A stretch of 64,000 nucleotides of DNA from JAUIIK01 sp963745675 (GCA_963745675.1 CAVUYM010000012.1:310001-374000); one strand, 5' to 3'; shown: positions 9,157-19,883, numbered from the stretch's first letter. Notes: generated by a model from the sequence alone, not told the origin. Numbers and translations are program-made.

Positions 9157-11319
9157 ATGGTGCGGGAAATCTTTCGGCGAACCCGGCGTCTGGCGGTTCG
9201 CGGAGCCGAGACACAGCAAGATTCCCAGGAAGAACGTGAGCTGCATGCCTCTGCACTGGTGCTGTTGCGAAATGCGCTGAACGATCCCCGAGCCGAATTT
9301 CGAGAGGGGCAATGGGAAGCGATACGTGACCTGGTGCTCGGCCGGCAGCGGCTCTTGCTGGTTCAGCGCACCGGCTGGGGCAAGACGCTGGTCTATTTCA
9401 TCGCGGCCGCGCTGCTCAGGCGGCGGGGCAGTGGCACGACATTGCTCATCTCTCCGCTCTTGTCTCTGATGAGAAACCAGCTCCTGGCGGCGGACCGCAT
9501 GGGCATCCGCGCGGCGACGATCAATTCGACGAATAACGATGATTGGTGGCGTGTCGAGCAACGCGCTATCCGCGGAGAACTTGACGTATTGCTGATCTCT
9601 CCTGAGCGTCTGGCGAACAACCGCTTCCGTCAAAAGACACTCGCAGAGATGGCCGATGGCATTGGCATGTTTGTCGTTGACGAGGCGCATTGCATCTCAG
9701 ACTGGGGCCATGACTTCCGCCCCGACTACCAGCGCATCGTCGGCGTCCTGCGGCTGCTGCCGCGCAACGTGCCAGTGCTGGCAACGACGGCAACGGCCAA
9801 CGATCGCGTCATCGCCGATATCGAGTCGCAGTTGGGATCGCGTCTGCGAACGTCACGCGGCCCGCTCGTGCGGCGTAGCTTGCGCTTGCAAACGATCTCG
9901 ATGCCCAGCCAGGCGGCGCGAATGGCCTGGCTCGTCGAGCAGATTCCGGATCTGCCCGGCTCGGGGATTATTTACACGTTGACTATCCGAGACGCCAATC
10001 TTCTCTCGGCCTGGCTGCAAGCTAATGGCATCGACGCCCGGGCCTACAGTGCCAGACTCGATAATCCGACCCGCGAGGAGTTGGAGCATCTTCTGCTGAA
10101 GAATGAGGTCAAGGTGCTGGTCTCGACGGTGGCGCTTGGCATGGGCTTCGACAAGCCTGATCTGGGCTTCGTCATCCACTTCCAGCGCCCCGGCTCCGTC
10201 GTTCATTATTACCAGCAGATCGGCCGTGCCGGCCGCGCATTGGACAACGCTTACGCGGTGCTGTTGCACGGTTCTGAGGACGACGACATCATCAATCACT
10301 TCATTAATCAGGCCTTTCCAGCGGAAGCCCACGCTCAGGCGATCTTCGACGCGCTGTCGGAAGCCGAGTATGGTTTGAGCGCGTCGGAACTTGAACAACA
10401 GGTAAATGCCACGCCCGGCCAAATCGAACATGCCTTGAAGATCCTCTCGCTTGAAACACCGGCGCCGATCCAGCAACTTGATCGCCGCTGGTACGCCAAC
10501 CCGGTGCGATTTCGCTTTGATCGGGAGCGCGTTGAGCGGATCACCGAACTCCGTCAGGACGAGTTGCGGCAGATGAATGAGTATGTCCATGGCGAACGCT
10601 GCCTGATGGAGTTTCTGCTGGACGAACTCAATGATCCGAGCACCGCGCCATGCGGACGTTGTTCGGTCTGTACCGGTTCGCCGCTATTGCCGGAGGATGT
10701 TTCTCTTGAACTCGGCCGACAGGCCGTCGTGTACCTGCGGCGAAATGCGATACCAATCTACCCTCGTCGCGAATGGCCGGTTGCGAAACGTGGGGTGGTT
10801 CGTTGGAGCGATATCCCCGAAAATCGGCAAGCAGAGGTAGGACGGGCACTATGCTATTGGGGAGACAGCGGCTGGGGCACCTTCGTTCGCAGGGGTAAGG
10901 TTAATTTTGGATGGTTCGAAGATGAACTGGTCAATGCCGTTACCGCCATGGTCCGGGTCCGCTGGACCCCGCAGCCGGGGCCGGCGTGGGTCACCTGCGT
11001 CCCCTCGCTTCGACACCCTGAGCTTGTTCCTGACATTGCGAAACGGATTGCCGAGCGGCTCGAACTTCCATTCGTTGCCTGTATACGGAAAGTCAGAGAA
11101 ACCGAGCCACAAAAAGAGATGCAGAATAGCCACCAGCAAGCGGCCAACCTCGCCGGAGCATTCGAGATCGACCGATCCCTGGTCCGCCGAGATCCGGTGT
11201 TCCTGATCGACGATATGGTCGACTCTCGCTGGACCTTCACTGCACTTGCCGGATTGTTGCGCCAGGCTGGCAGCGGCCCGGTCTTTCCGCTCGCGCTTGC
11301 AGATAGTCGAGGGAATTGA
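9157..11319 (+). CDS. recQ: RecQ-family ATP-dependent DNA helicase with C-terminal phosphoribosyltransferase-like domain
   Basis: 720 residues. Helicase motifs in order: Q-motif region FREGQWEAI, Walker A RTGWGKT (71-77), DEAH box, ATTATAND (motif III), VSTVALGMGFDKPDL (motif V) and QIGRAGRA (motif VI). The RecQ zinc-binding module follows as CxxCxxC (CGRCSVCTG). Roughly the last 150 residues look like a ComF-type phosphoribosyltransferase fold and end with IDDMVDSRWTF (684-694), which mimics the PRPP loop. Cytosolic 3'-5' unwinding of recombination and repair intermediates is the family role. The stop at 11317-11319 precedes the dprA-like ATG by 5 bases, so the two genes form an operon linking RecQ with DNA-uptake or recombination processing. 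Confidence 0.9.
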   Translation: MVREIFRRTRRLAVRGAETQQDSQEERELHASALVLLRNALNDPRAEFREGQWEAIRDLVLGRQRLLLVQRTGWGKTLVYFIAAALLRRRGSGTTLLISPLLSLMRNQLLAADRMGIRAATINSTNNDDWWRVEQRAIRGELDVLLISPERLANNRFRQKTLAEMADGIGMFVVDEAHCISDWGHDFRPDYQRIVGVLRLLPRNVPVLATTATANDRVIADIESQLGSRLRTSRGPLVRRSLRLQTISMPSQAARMAWLVEQIPDLPGSGIIYTLTIRDANLLSAWLQANGIDARAYSARLDNPTREELEHLLLKNEVKVLVSTVALGMGFDKPDLGFVIHFQRPGSVVHYYQQIGRAGRALDNAYAVLLHGSEDDDIINHFINQAFPAEAHAQAIFDALSEAEYGLSASELEQQVNATPGQIEHALKILSLETPAPIQQLDRRWYANPVRFRFDRERVERITELRQDELRQMNEYVHGERCLMEFLLDELNDPSTAPCGRCSVCTGSPLLPEDVSLELGRQAVVYLRRNAIPIYPRREWPVAKRGVVRWSDIPENRQAEVGRALCYWGDSGWGTFVRRGKVNFGWFEDELVNAVTAMVRVRWTPQPGPAWVTCVPSLRHPELVPDIAKRIAERLELPFVACIRKVRETEPQKEMQNSHQQAANLAGAFEIDRSLVRRDPVFLIDDMVDSRWTFTALAGLLRQAGSGPVFPLALADSRGN

Positions 11320-11324
11320 ACGCC

Positions 11325-12586
11325 ATGACCGCAAGTACGACGCTGGCACCGGATGCGGAAGCGATTTTGCTGCTTTGTGGCCGCTTCACAAGCGGGGAGG
11401 ATGCGGTCAAGCCCCTGACGACATCGGAGTATTATCGACTGTCCCGATGGCTTGAAGACTCTCGTTTGCGGCCAGGAGATTTGCTCGATGCCTACGACTC
11501 GATCAATCCCACCGACGAGCTTGAATTGGATTGGTCGCGGATCGGCAGGCTGCTGGAGCGCGGACCGGCACTCGCGCTGGCGGCGGATCGCTGGTTCACT
11601 CAGGGGTTCTGGATTCTCACCCAGGCAGACGCCGACTATCCGCCGCGCTACATCGATCGTTTGGGCTCGACCGCCCCTCCATTACTGTATGGCATAGGTG
11701 CGCATCATCTTCTCGGCATGTCCAACCGGAGCCTGGCGGTTGTTGGCTCGCGCGACGTGGACGAGCGCGGAATAACCTTCACCCGCGAAATTGCCAGAAA
11801 GGCGGCGATCGACGCTATTCAATCGTGTCGGGCGGTGCGCGTGGCGTCGATATGACGGCGATGACGGCCGCGCTGGCGGCGGGCGGGTCGGCTGTCGGGG
11901 TGTTTGCGGGGAATCTCAACCGCGCCGCCGTCCAGGCCGAGTTTCGCGACGCCATCCGAGACGAGCGGCTTACCCTCATCTCTCCATATCACCCGGAAGC
12001 CGGGTTCAAGGTCGGTACTGCGATGGCCCGCAACAAGCTCATCTACACACTCGCCGACTGGGCCCTCGTGATCTCTAGCGGCGAGGGCGAGGGCGGCACC
12101 TGGGCAGGCGCAACCGAGAACATCAAACGCGGTTGGAGTCCATTGTTCGTCCGCGCCGGGCAGGGCGTGCCGGATGGCAACATGCAACTGATCGGACAGC
12201 GCGGCATTCCACTCAAGCTCTCCGACGTCTCATCGGAGGTGACCCTAGACAGAGCGCTCGACCAACTCGTAGCGCGTGCGGCTGCTCAATCCGTCACTGC
12301 ACCGGTCCCGCGCCGGTTCGAGGATGCTGCGACCGAGCCTGGCGAGGCGATATTTCAGGCCATTTGGCCGGTGATCGAACGTGAGCTTGCGACGCCTCGC
12401 ATGCCGGGAAAACTGCTGGAGCGTCTCGGCCCCAAGATCAAGCGGGTACAACTCAAGATCTGGCTGGACGAGGCCGAGGCCAGGGGGTTGATTACCCGCC
12501 GAAACCATGCGAACCCCTATGAACTTCTGGATCAGCAAGACTCCGATCGCCCGCTACAGCTGGATATGTTTGACCTTGAGCTTTGA
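11325..12586 (+). pseudogene. dprA: DprA-like DNA processing protein, frame-broken
   Basis: The ATG at 11325 is preferred over the TTG at 11316 because GAGGGA lies 11 bases before it and abuts the TTG. The first frame carries 'LTQADADYPPRYIDRLGSTAPPLLYGIG' and 'LAVVGSRDVDERGITFTREIA', the start of the DprA Rossmann fold. The partner motif SIVSGGARGVDMTAM continues two bases further on (from about 11819) together with 'GFKVGTAMARNKLIYTLADWALVIS' and 'GGTWAGATENI'. One missing base near 11812 would restore a single protein of about 420 residues with a C-terminal winged-helix-like tail. DprA loads RecA on incoming single-stranded DNA. Its pairing with recQ supports a recombination role. Confidence 0.82.
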
Positions 12587-12628
12587 AGCAACCCTCACCC
12601 TCCCCTTGGCTTCCCACAAACAGATCTC

Positions 12629-14410
12629 CTACCAACCCCAGCTATCCAAGAGCTCCGCGCCAAGACGCCGCAGGAGTACCTGGCTCGACTCCGGATTGTC
12701 CGGGTGAAACTCGAAGACAGCCCGCTCGAAGTACTGGGTCAGGACGGTGTCGCCGTCGGCATTGGTCTCCATCATCGGCTCCGAGAGCGGGTAGCCGAAG
12801 AGCGCCAGCGACTCATCGAAGCTCACGCCGCTATGACCGAGATCAAGGCCGTGGGTCGACCAGTAAGCGTAGAACTCGGGCGCGATCGCGTGGCCAGTCG
12901 CGTCGAAGTAGTGCTCAGCCGACGGATCAGCCTTCTCGAAGGTCGTCCAGTCGCGGCCCTGTTCCTGGAGGATCGTCTCGCCCAGGCGGCCAAGGAGGAC
13001 GGCGTAAGGGGTGCCGATGTTCTCGGGATGCCACTCGAAGCGCTGCCGTTCGGTCATTTGAGCGGCGTAAGCATCGCCTGTCTCGGGGCTAAGGTAGTCG
13101 AATTCTTCGGTCATCGGGTAGCCGAAGACGGGCAGTCCGCCGTTACCGTCCCAGAAGTTGCGGAAATCGTGTGCCAGGTAGTGGCCGGTTTCAGGGTAGT
13201 AGGTCCATTCAGGACTCGTCGTGCCAGGGCTAGCCTGGTAAGCCGACGGTAGCTGATCGGCGATCGGCGTGCCGTGTATTGCTGACTGCCAATCGTTGAA
13301 GTACCAATGGCTCCACGTCACCACGCCGTCATGAGCATCGATCTCTCGGACCGCTCCTGCTCGATCTGGCTCGGCAATTGGAATCGTCCAGACCCGAAAG
13401 CGTGCATTCGTGATCGTATCGAGGGCCATCAGGTAGCGGTCACTCTCGGTGAATTTGGACCAGAAGACATATCGACCGTCCGTCGCAATGTAGTAATTTG
13501 ACGGTTCGTCCTCAAGCCAGAGTTTCTCACCGCTTGCCAGGTCGTGAAACAGGGGACGACCCTCGGTCAGGGTCACCATGACCGTACCCTCGAGATCGAC
13601 TCGCGTAGTGTCATGTATGGACATAAAGTACGTTACTGGATCACCGATTGACGCTTCCGCCGCGTGTCCTACGTCATCTGACCCGAACGTCGTTACCCAG
13701 CGGATCAAGTCTCCTTCAACATAAAGTGAGATATCACCATCGGGAATGAACTCTTCCGTTGCCACAATGGACGGAGGAAAGTCGGCTTCGATATTCATCG
13801 CCATGATTGAGAGTTGCGCGGTGTCGTCCGTTTCATCGACGGCGGCCCAGGCTACGGTCGGGTAGTCGATTGCCAGGGCATAGAACCTGCCTCCAGAGGA
13901 TGTGACGAAACTCTCGGCCAGAAATCGGCGTTCATTGGACGCCAGGTCGATGAGGCACAGTACCCCATGAACCTCTCCGGGGGCATCCTCGATGCACTCG
14001 TCTGATGAGGCTAAGACCACCAGATAACCATTGTCAATTGCTACCAAGCGTAAGAAGGTACCGTATAGTAGAGGTGTCTCCTCTCCACCCGCGATTGGCG
14101 CGACATGCAGGCCTGCGTATGGTGAACTTGGAGAAAGGCCGTGCCTTCTCCAAACGACAAATTCACCGTCAGTGATCGGATCTTCCAGTACGAGCGTGGC
14201 GCTACTATCATTGAGGCTGACGAGTGTCGGATCCTCCTGTGCCAGGGCCGATAGCGTGGTGAACAGTGACATAATCAGCAAGAATGGGATTATGATTCGT
14301 ATACGCTGAGCAAGCGAGTTCAGCGTTCTTTGTCCTGAACCCGGCGCTGTTGCTCGATTCGATCTGTGCCTAGTCTCCCGCCTGTTCCCCGTTTCGCTGG
14401 AATGCAGCAT
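12629..14410 (-). CDS. Secreted propeller-like protein with two C-terminal FGYP/FExHP repeats
   Basis: 593 residues. A basic N-terminus is followed by a hydrophobic segment (IIIPFLLIMSLFTTLSALAQ), so the true start may be an internal codon close to it. The middle has many short beta-strand blades like TolB/WD propellers (YAGLHVAP, VVLASSDECI, YVFWSKF). Two tandem modules follow at about 430-500 and 520-593: 'FRNFWDGNGGLPVFGYPMT..MTERQRFEWHPEN..LLGRLGE' and 'FYAYWSTHGLDLGHSGVSFDESLALFGYPLS..YFERAVFEFHPDN'. From memory, such repeats are common in secreted Chloroflexota proteins; no function is known to me. Convergent with the dprA-like gene. Confidence 0.7.
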   Translation of the reverse strand: MLHSSETGNRRETRHRSNRATAPGSGQRTLNSLAQRIRIIIPFLLIMSLFTTLSALAQEDPTLVSLNDSSATLVLEDPITDGEFVVWRRHGLSPSSPYAGLHVAPIAGGEETPLLYGTFLRLVAIDNGYLVVLASSDECIEDAPGEVHGVLCLIDLASNERRFLAESFVTSSGGRFYALAIDYPTVAWAAVDETDDTAQLSIMAMNIEADFPPSIVATEEFIPDGDISLYVEGDLIRWVTTFGSDDVGHAAEASIGDPVTYFMSIHDTTRVDLEGTVMVTLTEGRPLFHDLASGEKLWLEDEPSNYYIATDGRYVFWSKFTESDRYLMALDTITNARFRVWTIPIAEPDRAGAVREIDAHDGVVTWSHWYFNDWQSAIHGTPIADQLPSAYQASPGTTSPEWTYYPETGHYLAHDFRNFWDGNGGLPVFGYPMTEEFDYLSPETGDAYAAQMTERQRFEWHPENIGTPYAVLLGRLGETILQEQGRDWTTFEKADPSAEHYFDATGHAIAPEFYAYWSTHGLDLGHSGVSFDESLALFGYPLSEPMMETNADGDTVLTQYFERAVFEFHPDNPESSQVLLRRLGAELLDSWGW

Positions 14411-14500
14411 TCTTCCGCCCTTTCTCCGTGTTCAACCCGCAAATCTTCTCCCTATATTGAGAGTAGGACGGTCGGGCGTAGAGTTTGGTTGCGGAACTGG

Positions 14501-15037
14501 TTAGTTGCTGATCAATCGCGCCCGGAGGATTACTACCGGCGGGGTAAGTCGCTGTTCTTCGTGCGGTTGGTGTTGGATAGTTCGTACGATGTCCATGCCT
14601 TCGATGACTTGGCCGAAGGCGGCGAAGCCCTGGCCATCCGGGTTGCGCATCCCGCCGAAGTCGAGCACCGGCTGGTCGCCGATGCAGAAGAAGAAGTCGG
14701 AGACGGCGCTGTCCGGCGCGAAGCGGGCCATTGAGATCGTTCCGTCGAGGTGCTTCAGGCCGGTGACGGTCGTCCGTTCGAGGGGGATCGGTTCGTTGCG
14801 TTCGTCGTCCCGTTCGGGATTGATCCCGCCCTGGATGACCTCGATCCTGATCTCGTCGTTGGGTTGGTTCTCCGGCGTCACGGTGCGGTGAAAGCGCCCG
14901 CCATCATAGAAACCGTTTTCAACATAATGCAGGAAGTTCGCCGCCGTTCCGGGTGCGTTCTCCGTATCAATCTCGACGGTGATCGAGCCGTGGTCAGTTT
15001 CGATAACGACTCTTGGCAGAGTTGAGGATGCGTTCAT
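14501..15037 (-). CDS. Cyclophilin-type peptidyl-prolyl isomerase
   Basis: 178 residues. 'VVIETDHGSITVEIDTENAPGTAANFLHYVENGFYDGGRFHRTV' is the cyclophilin N-terminus with the FHR catalytic segment. It is followed by 'DGTISMARFAPDSAVSDFFFCIGDQPVLDFGG' and GFAAFGQVIEGMDIV. No signal peptide, so it is probably cytosolic and helps protein folding by cis-trans isomerisation of proline bonds. Its promoter region contains the palindromic repeat at 15090-15169. Confidence 0.92.
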   Translation of the reverse strand: MNASSTLPRVVIETDHGSITVEIDTENAPGTAANFLHYVENGFYDGGRFHRTVTPENQPNDEIRIEVIQGGINPERDDERNEPIPLERTTVTGLKHLDGTISMARFAPDSAVSDFFFCIGDQPVLDFGGMRNPDGQGFAAFGQVIEGMDIVRTIQHQPHEEQRLTPPVVILRARLISN

Positions 15038-15089
15038 GTGCTACTCCCTATATCCAGCTTGGTCACCTGATAGGTGATAAACGAACAAC

Positions 15090-15169
15090 ATCGTAGGGGT
15101 GGAGCTTGTCTCCACGCGCGTACGTATGCGAGACCGCTGCCGGGTGGAGATGAACTCCACCCCTACGAT
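15090..15169. repeat. Nested palindromic intergenic repeat (REP-like)
   Basis: A 15-bp perfect inverted repeat (15090-15104 with 15155-15169, ATCGTAGGGGTGGAG and its complement) encloses two smaller hairpins, GTGGAG-N5-CTCCAC at 15099-15115 and 15144-15160. Repeats of this 'GTAGGGG..GGAG' kind are scattered in many Chloroflexota genomes from general experience. It lies between the cyclophilin and BNR genes, both on the minus strand. Confidence 0.65.
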
Positions 15170-15184
15170 TGCGTCTGTTTTTCT

Positions 15185-18100
15185 CTATCCCACCGGCGCC
15201 ATTCCGCTCTCCGAGACCTTCTCGTTGAAGGCGGTGACGTCGTTGCGGTAGATGCTCGACAGACCCTCCAGACTGCCGGCAGTCTCTTCGGAGACCGTCT
15301 GGTAGACGTTGTGCATCTGCTGGGTGGGGGCGCTGTCGCCCTCGTCGATCATCGCCGCCAGGGTCTTGAGCTTTTCGACGACTGCCGTCGCGCCGCGCTT
15401 GCGGCCATTCGGATCGAGGTTGACGAGCTGCCCTTCGATCTCGGTCAGGTCGTCAATCAGCTTCTGGCCCTGTTCCTTGATTTCGCTGGACGCGCTATCA
15501 CGCCCGATGACGCCCTCAATCTGATCCTTCGTGCTCCGGATGCGGTTCACCGACTCGTGGATCTCGGTGATCTTCGAGCGCATCGCGAGCTTGAGATCAC
15601 GTTGCTCGATCAGATCTTCCTGCGTCCACGGCAGCCGCGGGTCTGGGTCTACAACCACCGGTTGCGTATATTCCGCACCGCCTACCGTAAGCGTCGCCTG
15701 ATAGGTGCCGGGGACTGCTTTTGGTAGCAGATTTTCGGGCAATTCATCGGCGTCCTTGAGTATTACCGGCTGGCTATAGCGGTAGTCCCAGACGAATCGA
15801 TTGGCACCCGCAGCCTTCGGTAGATGGGGGACGGTTGCGGGATCACTGGTATACGACGTGACCCGGTTACCCGCCTCGTCGGTGATGGTCAGCGTGATTT
15901 CGCTCCTCTGGTTCGCTGCCGAGCCAGTAGTGCAGGATGACGCCTTCCGGCGGATTCTGACCTGCATCGAGGAATTTCGGTTTGTAGAGGCCGGTCGGTG
16001 TTTCGACGGCATCGAGGCCGACGGTCACCGGGCCGACCATCAGGAAGTTCATGTCCGGCTTCGGGTTGTGGAAGTCGACCATGCGGCCATACATCTTGTA
16101 GCGTGTCGTCGCCCGCGGCTCGAAGAGGTGTGCCGCTTTGCCGGTGACCTCGTCGCTCAGCTGGTAGAGCGGCGAGAGGTCGTCGAGGATCCAGAATGAG
16201 CGGCCATGCGTCGCGGCGATCAGGTCGGTGCCCTCGATGATGACGTCGTGGATCGGGCAGACCGGCAGGTTGCACTGGAAGGGCTGCCAGTTCTGGCCGT
16301 CGTCGAAGGAGATGTGCAAACCAACTTCAGTTCCGGCGTAAAGCAGGCCCTTGCGATTCGGATCTTCGCGGACGACGCGGGTGAACTGGTCCTCGGGAAT
16401 GCCGTTGGTGATCTTCGTCCACGTAGCGCCGTAGTCGCTCGTCTTATAAAGGTAGGGACTCGGGTCGCCGTGCATGTAGCGGATGACGGCCATGTAGGCG
16501 GTCGCCTCGTCATGCGGCGAGGGCTCGATGAGCGAGACTTTGCTCCACTCGGGCATGAGATCTTCACTCGGGGTGATGTTCTCCCATGTCGCGCCGCCAT
16601 CCTTCGAAATGTGGACCAGTCCATCGTCGCTACCGGCCCAGAACAGCCCCTGCCGGTGCGGCGATTCGCGGAAGGCGAAGATGTTGCAGTACATCTCGGC
16701 CGCGCCGCGCTCGGCGGTGATCGGACCGCCCGAGACCTGGAGCTTGTCGGGATCGTTGCGGGTCAGGTCCGGGCTGATGATCTCCCAGTTGGTGCCCTCG
16801 TCGGTCGACTTGTGGACGTGCTGGGAGCAGACGTAGACGACATTCGGATCATGGGGCGAGATCTCGATCGGGAAGGTCCACTGGAAGCGGTACTTCTGCC
16901 GGAATGCGCCGTAGCCGAAGACCTCCGGCCAGACGGTGACGTTGCGGACTTGCCGGGTGCTCGGGTTCCAGGAGAGCAGGCGTCCATCGCCCGGGCCGGT
17001 GCCGATGCCGCCGCCGTAGACGGTGTATGGCTCCTCCGGCTTGATCGCGATGTAGCCGGACTCGCCGCCGCCTGGCTCAACATAATCTTTCCAGGTGATT
17101 GCGCCCTCGAAGCCGATGCTCGGGACCATCATCGCCCAGTTGTCCTGCTGCGAACCGTAGACGTTATAGGGTTTCCGGTGGTCGGTCGTGACGTGATAGA
17201 ACTGCGCCGTCGGCTGGTTCAGGATCGACGACCAGCTCTTCCCACCATCGTAGGAAACACAGGCCCCGCCGTCGTTGCCCTGGATCATCCGGTTGCCGTC
17301 GTTGCGGGTCGATCCACATCGCGTGGTTGTCGCCGTGGGGAATCGCGACGCTGGTGAAACTCTCGCCGCCGTCGATTGACTTCCAGAACTGGACGTTGAG
17401 GTTCCAGAGGGTGTTGGCGTCGGTCGGGTCTGCGACAAGGTGCATGTAATACCAGGGTCGCCGCCGCAGATCGGGGTTGTCGGCCAGCTTCTTCCAGGTG
17501 TCGCCGTAGTCATCGGAGCGGAAGAGGGCGCCGTCTTCGTGCTCGACGATCGCCCAGACCCGGCCCGGCTTCGCCGGCGTGGTGGTAAGACCGATCTTGC
17601 CGACGAGTCCTTCCTGGGGAAGTCCACGGTTGCGAGTGATCTCCTCCCAGCTATCGCCGCCATCGGTCGAGCGCCAGAGTCCGCAATCCTCGCCGCCACT
17701 CTGGAGCGTGTGCTGATAGCGCCGCGCCTGGAGGATCGAGGCGTAGAGAATGCGCGGGTTGCCGCCGTCCATCGCGATATCCGGCCGAACCGGCGCGATC
17801 GGACTTGTAGAGGATCTTCGCCCAGGTCTCGCCGCCATCAGTCGAACGGAAGACGCCCCGTTCGCTGTTCTCGGCGAAGGCATTGCCCAGCGCCGCGACG
17901 TAGACCGTGTCGGGATCGTTCGGGATGGATGATGATGTCGCCGATATGCCGGGTAGCGGCCAACCCCATGTTCGCCCAGGTGCGGCCCCCGTCCGTCGAT
18001 TTGTAGACGCCATCGCCGTGGGAGACGTTGCTGCGGATCGTGACCTCGCCAGTTCCGGCGTAGATGACGTTCGGATCGGACTGCGAGACAGCCAGCGCCC

Positions 18101-18305
18101 CGATCGCCGCCGTGTTGAAGAAGCCGTCGCTGATATTCCTCCAGTGCGAGCCGCCGTTGGTCGTCTTCCAGACCCCACCAGCGCAGGCTCCGAAATAGAA
18201 GGTCCCTACCTCGGTCGGATGTCCCGCCACGGCAATAACACGCCCACCACGATGCGGCCCGATACTCCGCCACTCCAGCGACTCGAACAATCTCGGATCA
18301 ACCAC
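15185..18305 (-). pseudogene. Large BNR/sortilin-type beta-propeller protein ('glycosyl hydrolase' BNR family), frame-broken
   Basis: Starts MVDPRLFESLEWRSIGPHRGGRV at 18305. Five consecutive pieces in shifting frames together give about 1,040 residues, the usual length of this family. BNR/Asp-box blades are abundant: WKTTNGGSHW, YKSTDGGRTW, FRSTDGGETW, WRSTDGGDSW, HISKDGGATW, YKTSDYGATW. The C-terminal 200 residues are a beta-sandwich plus coiled coil. Breaks are near 17923, 17786, 17307 and 15905, and each is repaired by removing one surplus base. The family is annotated as VPS10/sortilin-like or exo-alpha-sialidase-like. No signal peptide is evident from the 18305 start, and enzymatic activity is unproven. 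Confidence 0.82.
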
Positions 18306-18738
18306 GGCTTACGCCCTCCCTGTATTGTCTCGCTCATTTGACCCGCACGATTGTCGACCGATTCCCTGAACTCGTCAATGCCTAGTTGCTCTTGGTAGAG
18401 CCCAACATGAATAGCTGGAAATAACGCGTCACGGCAGCTGGTCAGACCGAGCAGTAGAGTTAGGATGATTGGTTGGAGGGTAGATCCACCCTGTCTGGAG
18501 GGAAATCGAACATGTCGAAGCGGAGCTGGATCATAGTCTCGGTCATGGCTGGACATTGTGCCGGTCTGATCGCGACATCGGCCGGGTTCGCCGCTTACAT
18601 CCATCCGCCCGGAAAGCCGCCGCGGCGACGGCCCGTGTAGCCTTCGATCCCTATTACGCTATCGTCCAGTACTTGCGGTCGGTGGATAAGGCTGATCCGG
18701 AGACGGATGGGTTTTAGGCCGGAGCGTGGTTCCGTCGA
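18306..18738. other. Intergenic, nothing recognised
   Basis: Divergent region between the BNR gene and the methyltransferase. No convincing frame. Confidence 0.35.
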
Positions 18739-18841
18739 CCGTAGAGACGTGCCGTCGGCGCGTCTTCGTTTCGATGGCAGCGATTACCAGGGAGATTAGA
18801 CGTAATTGATACCGAGACGCGCCAGCGGCACGTCTCTACGG
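18739..18841. repeat. Inverted-repeat element with 30-bp arms
   Basis: Arms at 18739-18767 and 18812-18841 are near-perfect inverted copies (core GTAGAGACGTGCCG...GCGCGTCT), separated by about 44 bases. Each arm can also pair with itself. The right arm ends directly at the 5' end of the methyltransferase gene. It has the look of a small non-coding dispersed element (REP or MITE type). Confidence 0.6.
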
Positions 18842-18861
18842 TGGGATCAGGGAAGCCTCCA

Positions 18862-19702
18862 GTGGAAAGGATTGCGACCGATGACTCAGTAGATCACCGG
18901 ATTTCCCGGAATACACCGCGACCGGCGACCGAATCGTGGGACAACCTGGCCGAATGGTGGGATGACGCGATTGGAGACGGCAACCCGACCCAGGATCTGA
19001 TCGTCGAGCCCTACACCGAGAAACTGCTTGCACTACAGCCGGGCGAGCGGGTGCTGGACATCGCCTGCGGAGCAGGGCGCTTCGCCCGCCGGATGGCCGA
19101 CGCCGGGGCCATCGTCACCGCCTTCGACCACGCCGAGCGCTTCGTCAACCGGGCCAGAGAACGCTCGGTTGGATACGAGAAGAAGATCAGCTACCACGTC
19201 GCCAATGCGACCGACCCGGACGCGATGCTGGCGCTTACCGGTGGCGAGCCATTCGACGCTGCCGTTTGCACGATGGCGATCATGGATATGGCCGAGATCA
19301 CTCCGCTCTTCGCGACGTTGCCCAGGCTACTCAAGCCCGACGGCCGCTTCGTCTTCTCAGTCTCTCACCCTGTCTTCAACACCGAGCATGCGCGACCGAC
19401 CATCGAGCGGCTGCATGTCGGGACCGACGTCGTCAACCGCTACGCCGTCAGCGTCGCCGACTACCTCGACATGCGCATGGAAGAAGGGCATCGGCGTCCC
19501 CGGCCAGCCCGATCTCCAGCACTACTTCGACCGGCCGATCAGTGTCCTCGTCAACACCGCATCCGATTGCGGGCTCGTCCTCGACCGGCTGGAGGAGCCT
19601 GCTTACCCGCCTGGCACCCCGGCCGAGAACCCGCTTTCCCAGGCGAGCTTCGAGTTCATCCCCTGGGTGCTGCTAGGGCGCTTCCGGGTGGCGAACCGGT
19701 AG
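18862..19702 (+). pseudogene. Class I SAM-dependent methyltransferase, frame-broken
   Basis: The GTG at 18862 follows AGGGAAG by 6 bases; a GTG at 18841 lies inside the repeat arm. SAM motif I is VLDIACGAGRFARRMA, with motif II-like AIVTAFDHAE and post-I 'EPFDAAVCTMAIMDM', the UbiE/type-11 methyltransferase pattern. At about 19485 the frame shifts by one surplus base: the first frame runs into 'HRRPRPARSP', the second continues 'WKKGIGVPGQPDLQHYFDRP..' to a stop at 19702. A single 280-residue cytosolic enzyme results if repaired. Substrate unknown. Confidence 0.82.
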
Positions 19703-19883
19703 GACGCCTTCGCAGCTGAACCCGCTTCACTGTACCGGCAACGCGATGCGTTGCCTCACCCAACCCAAGGCGCACTGGCAGCGTTCCCTTGTACGTCCAT
19801 ACATGCAAGACAATCAGTTGGGCACCATGCACTATACTTTGCTCGTCACACAGTAGTGGGATTTAGCAGAATGGATTTGCCAA

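Noticed and set aside
16206..17357. 383-codon plus-strand frame opposite the BNR gene
   Set aside because: Low-complexity Asp/Val/Arg composition typical of antisense reading of a GC-rich gene.
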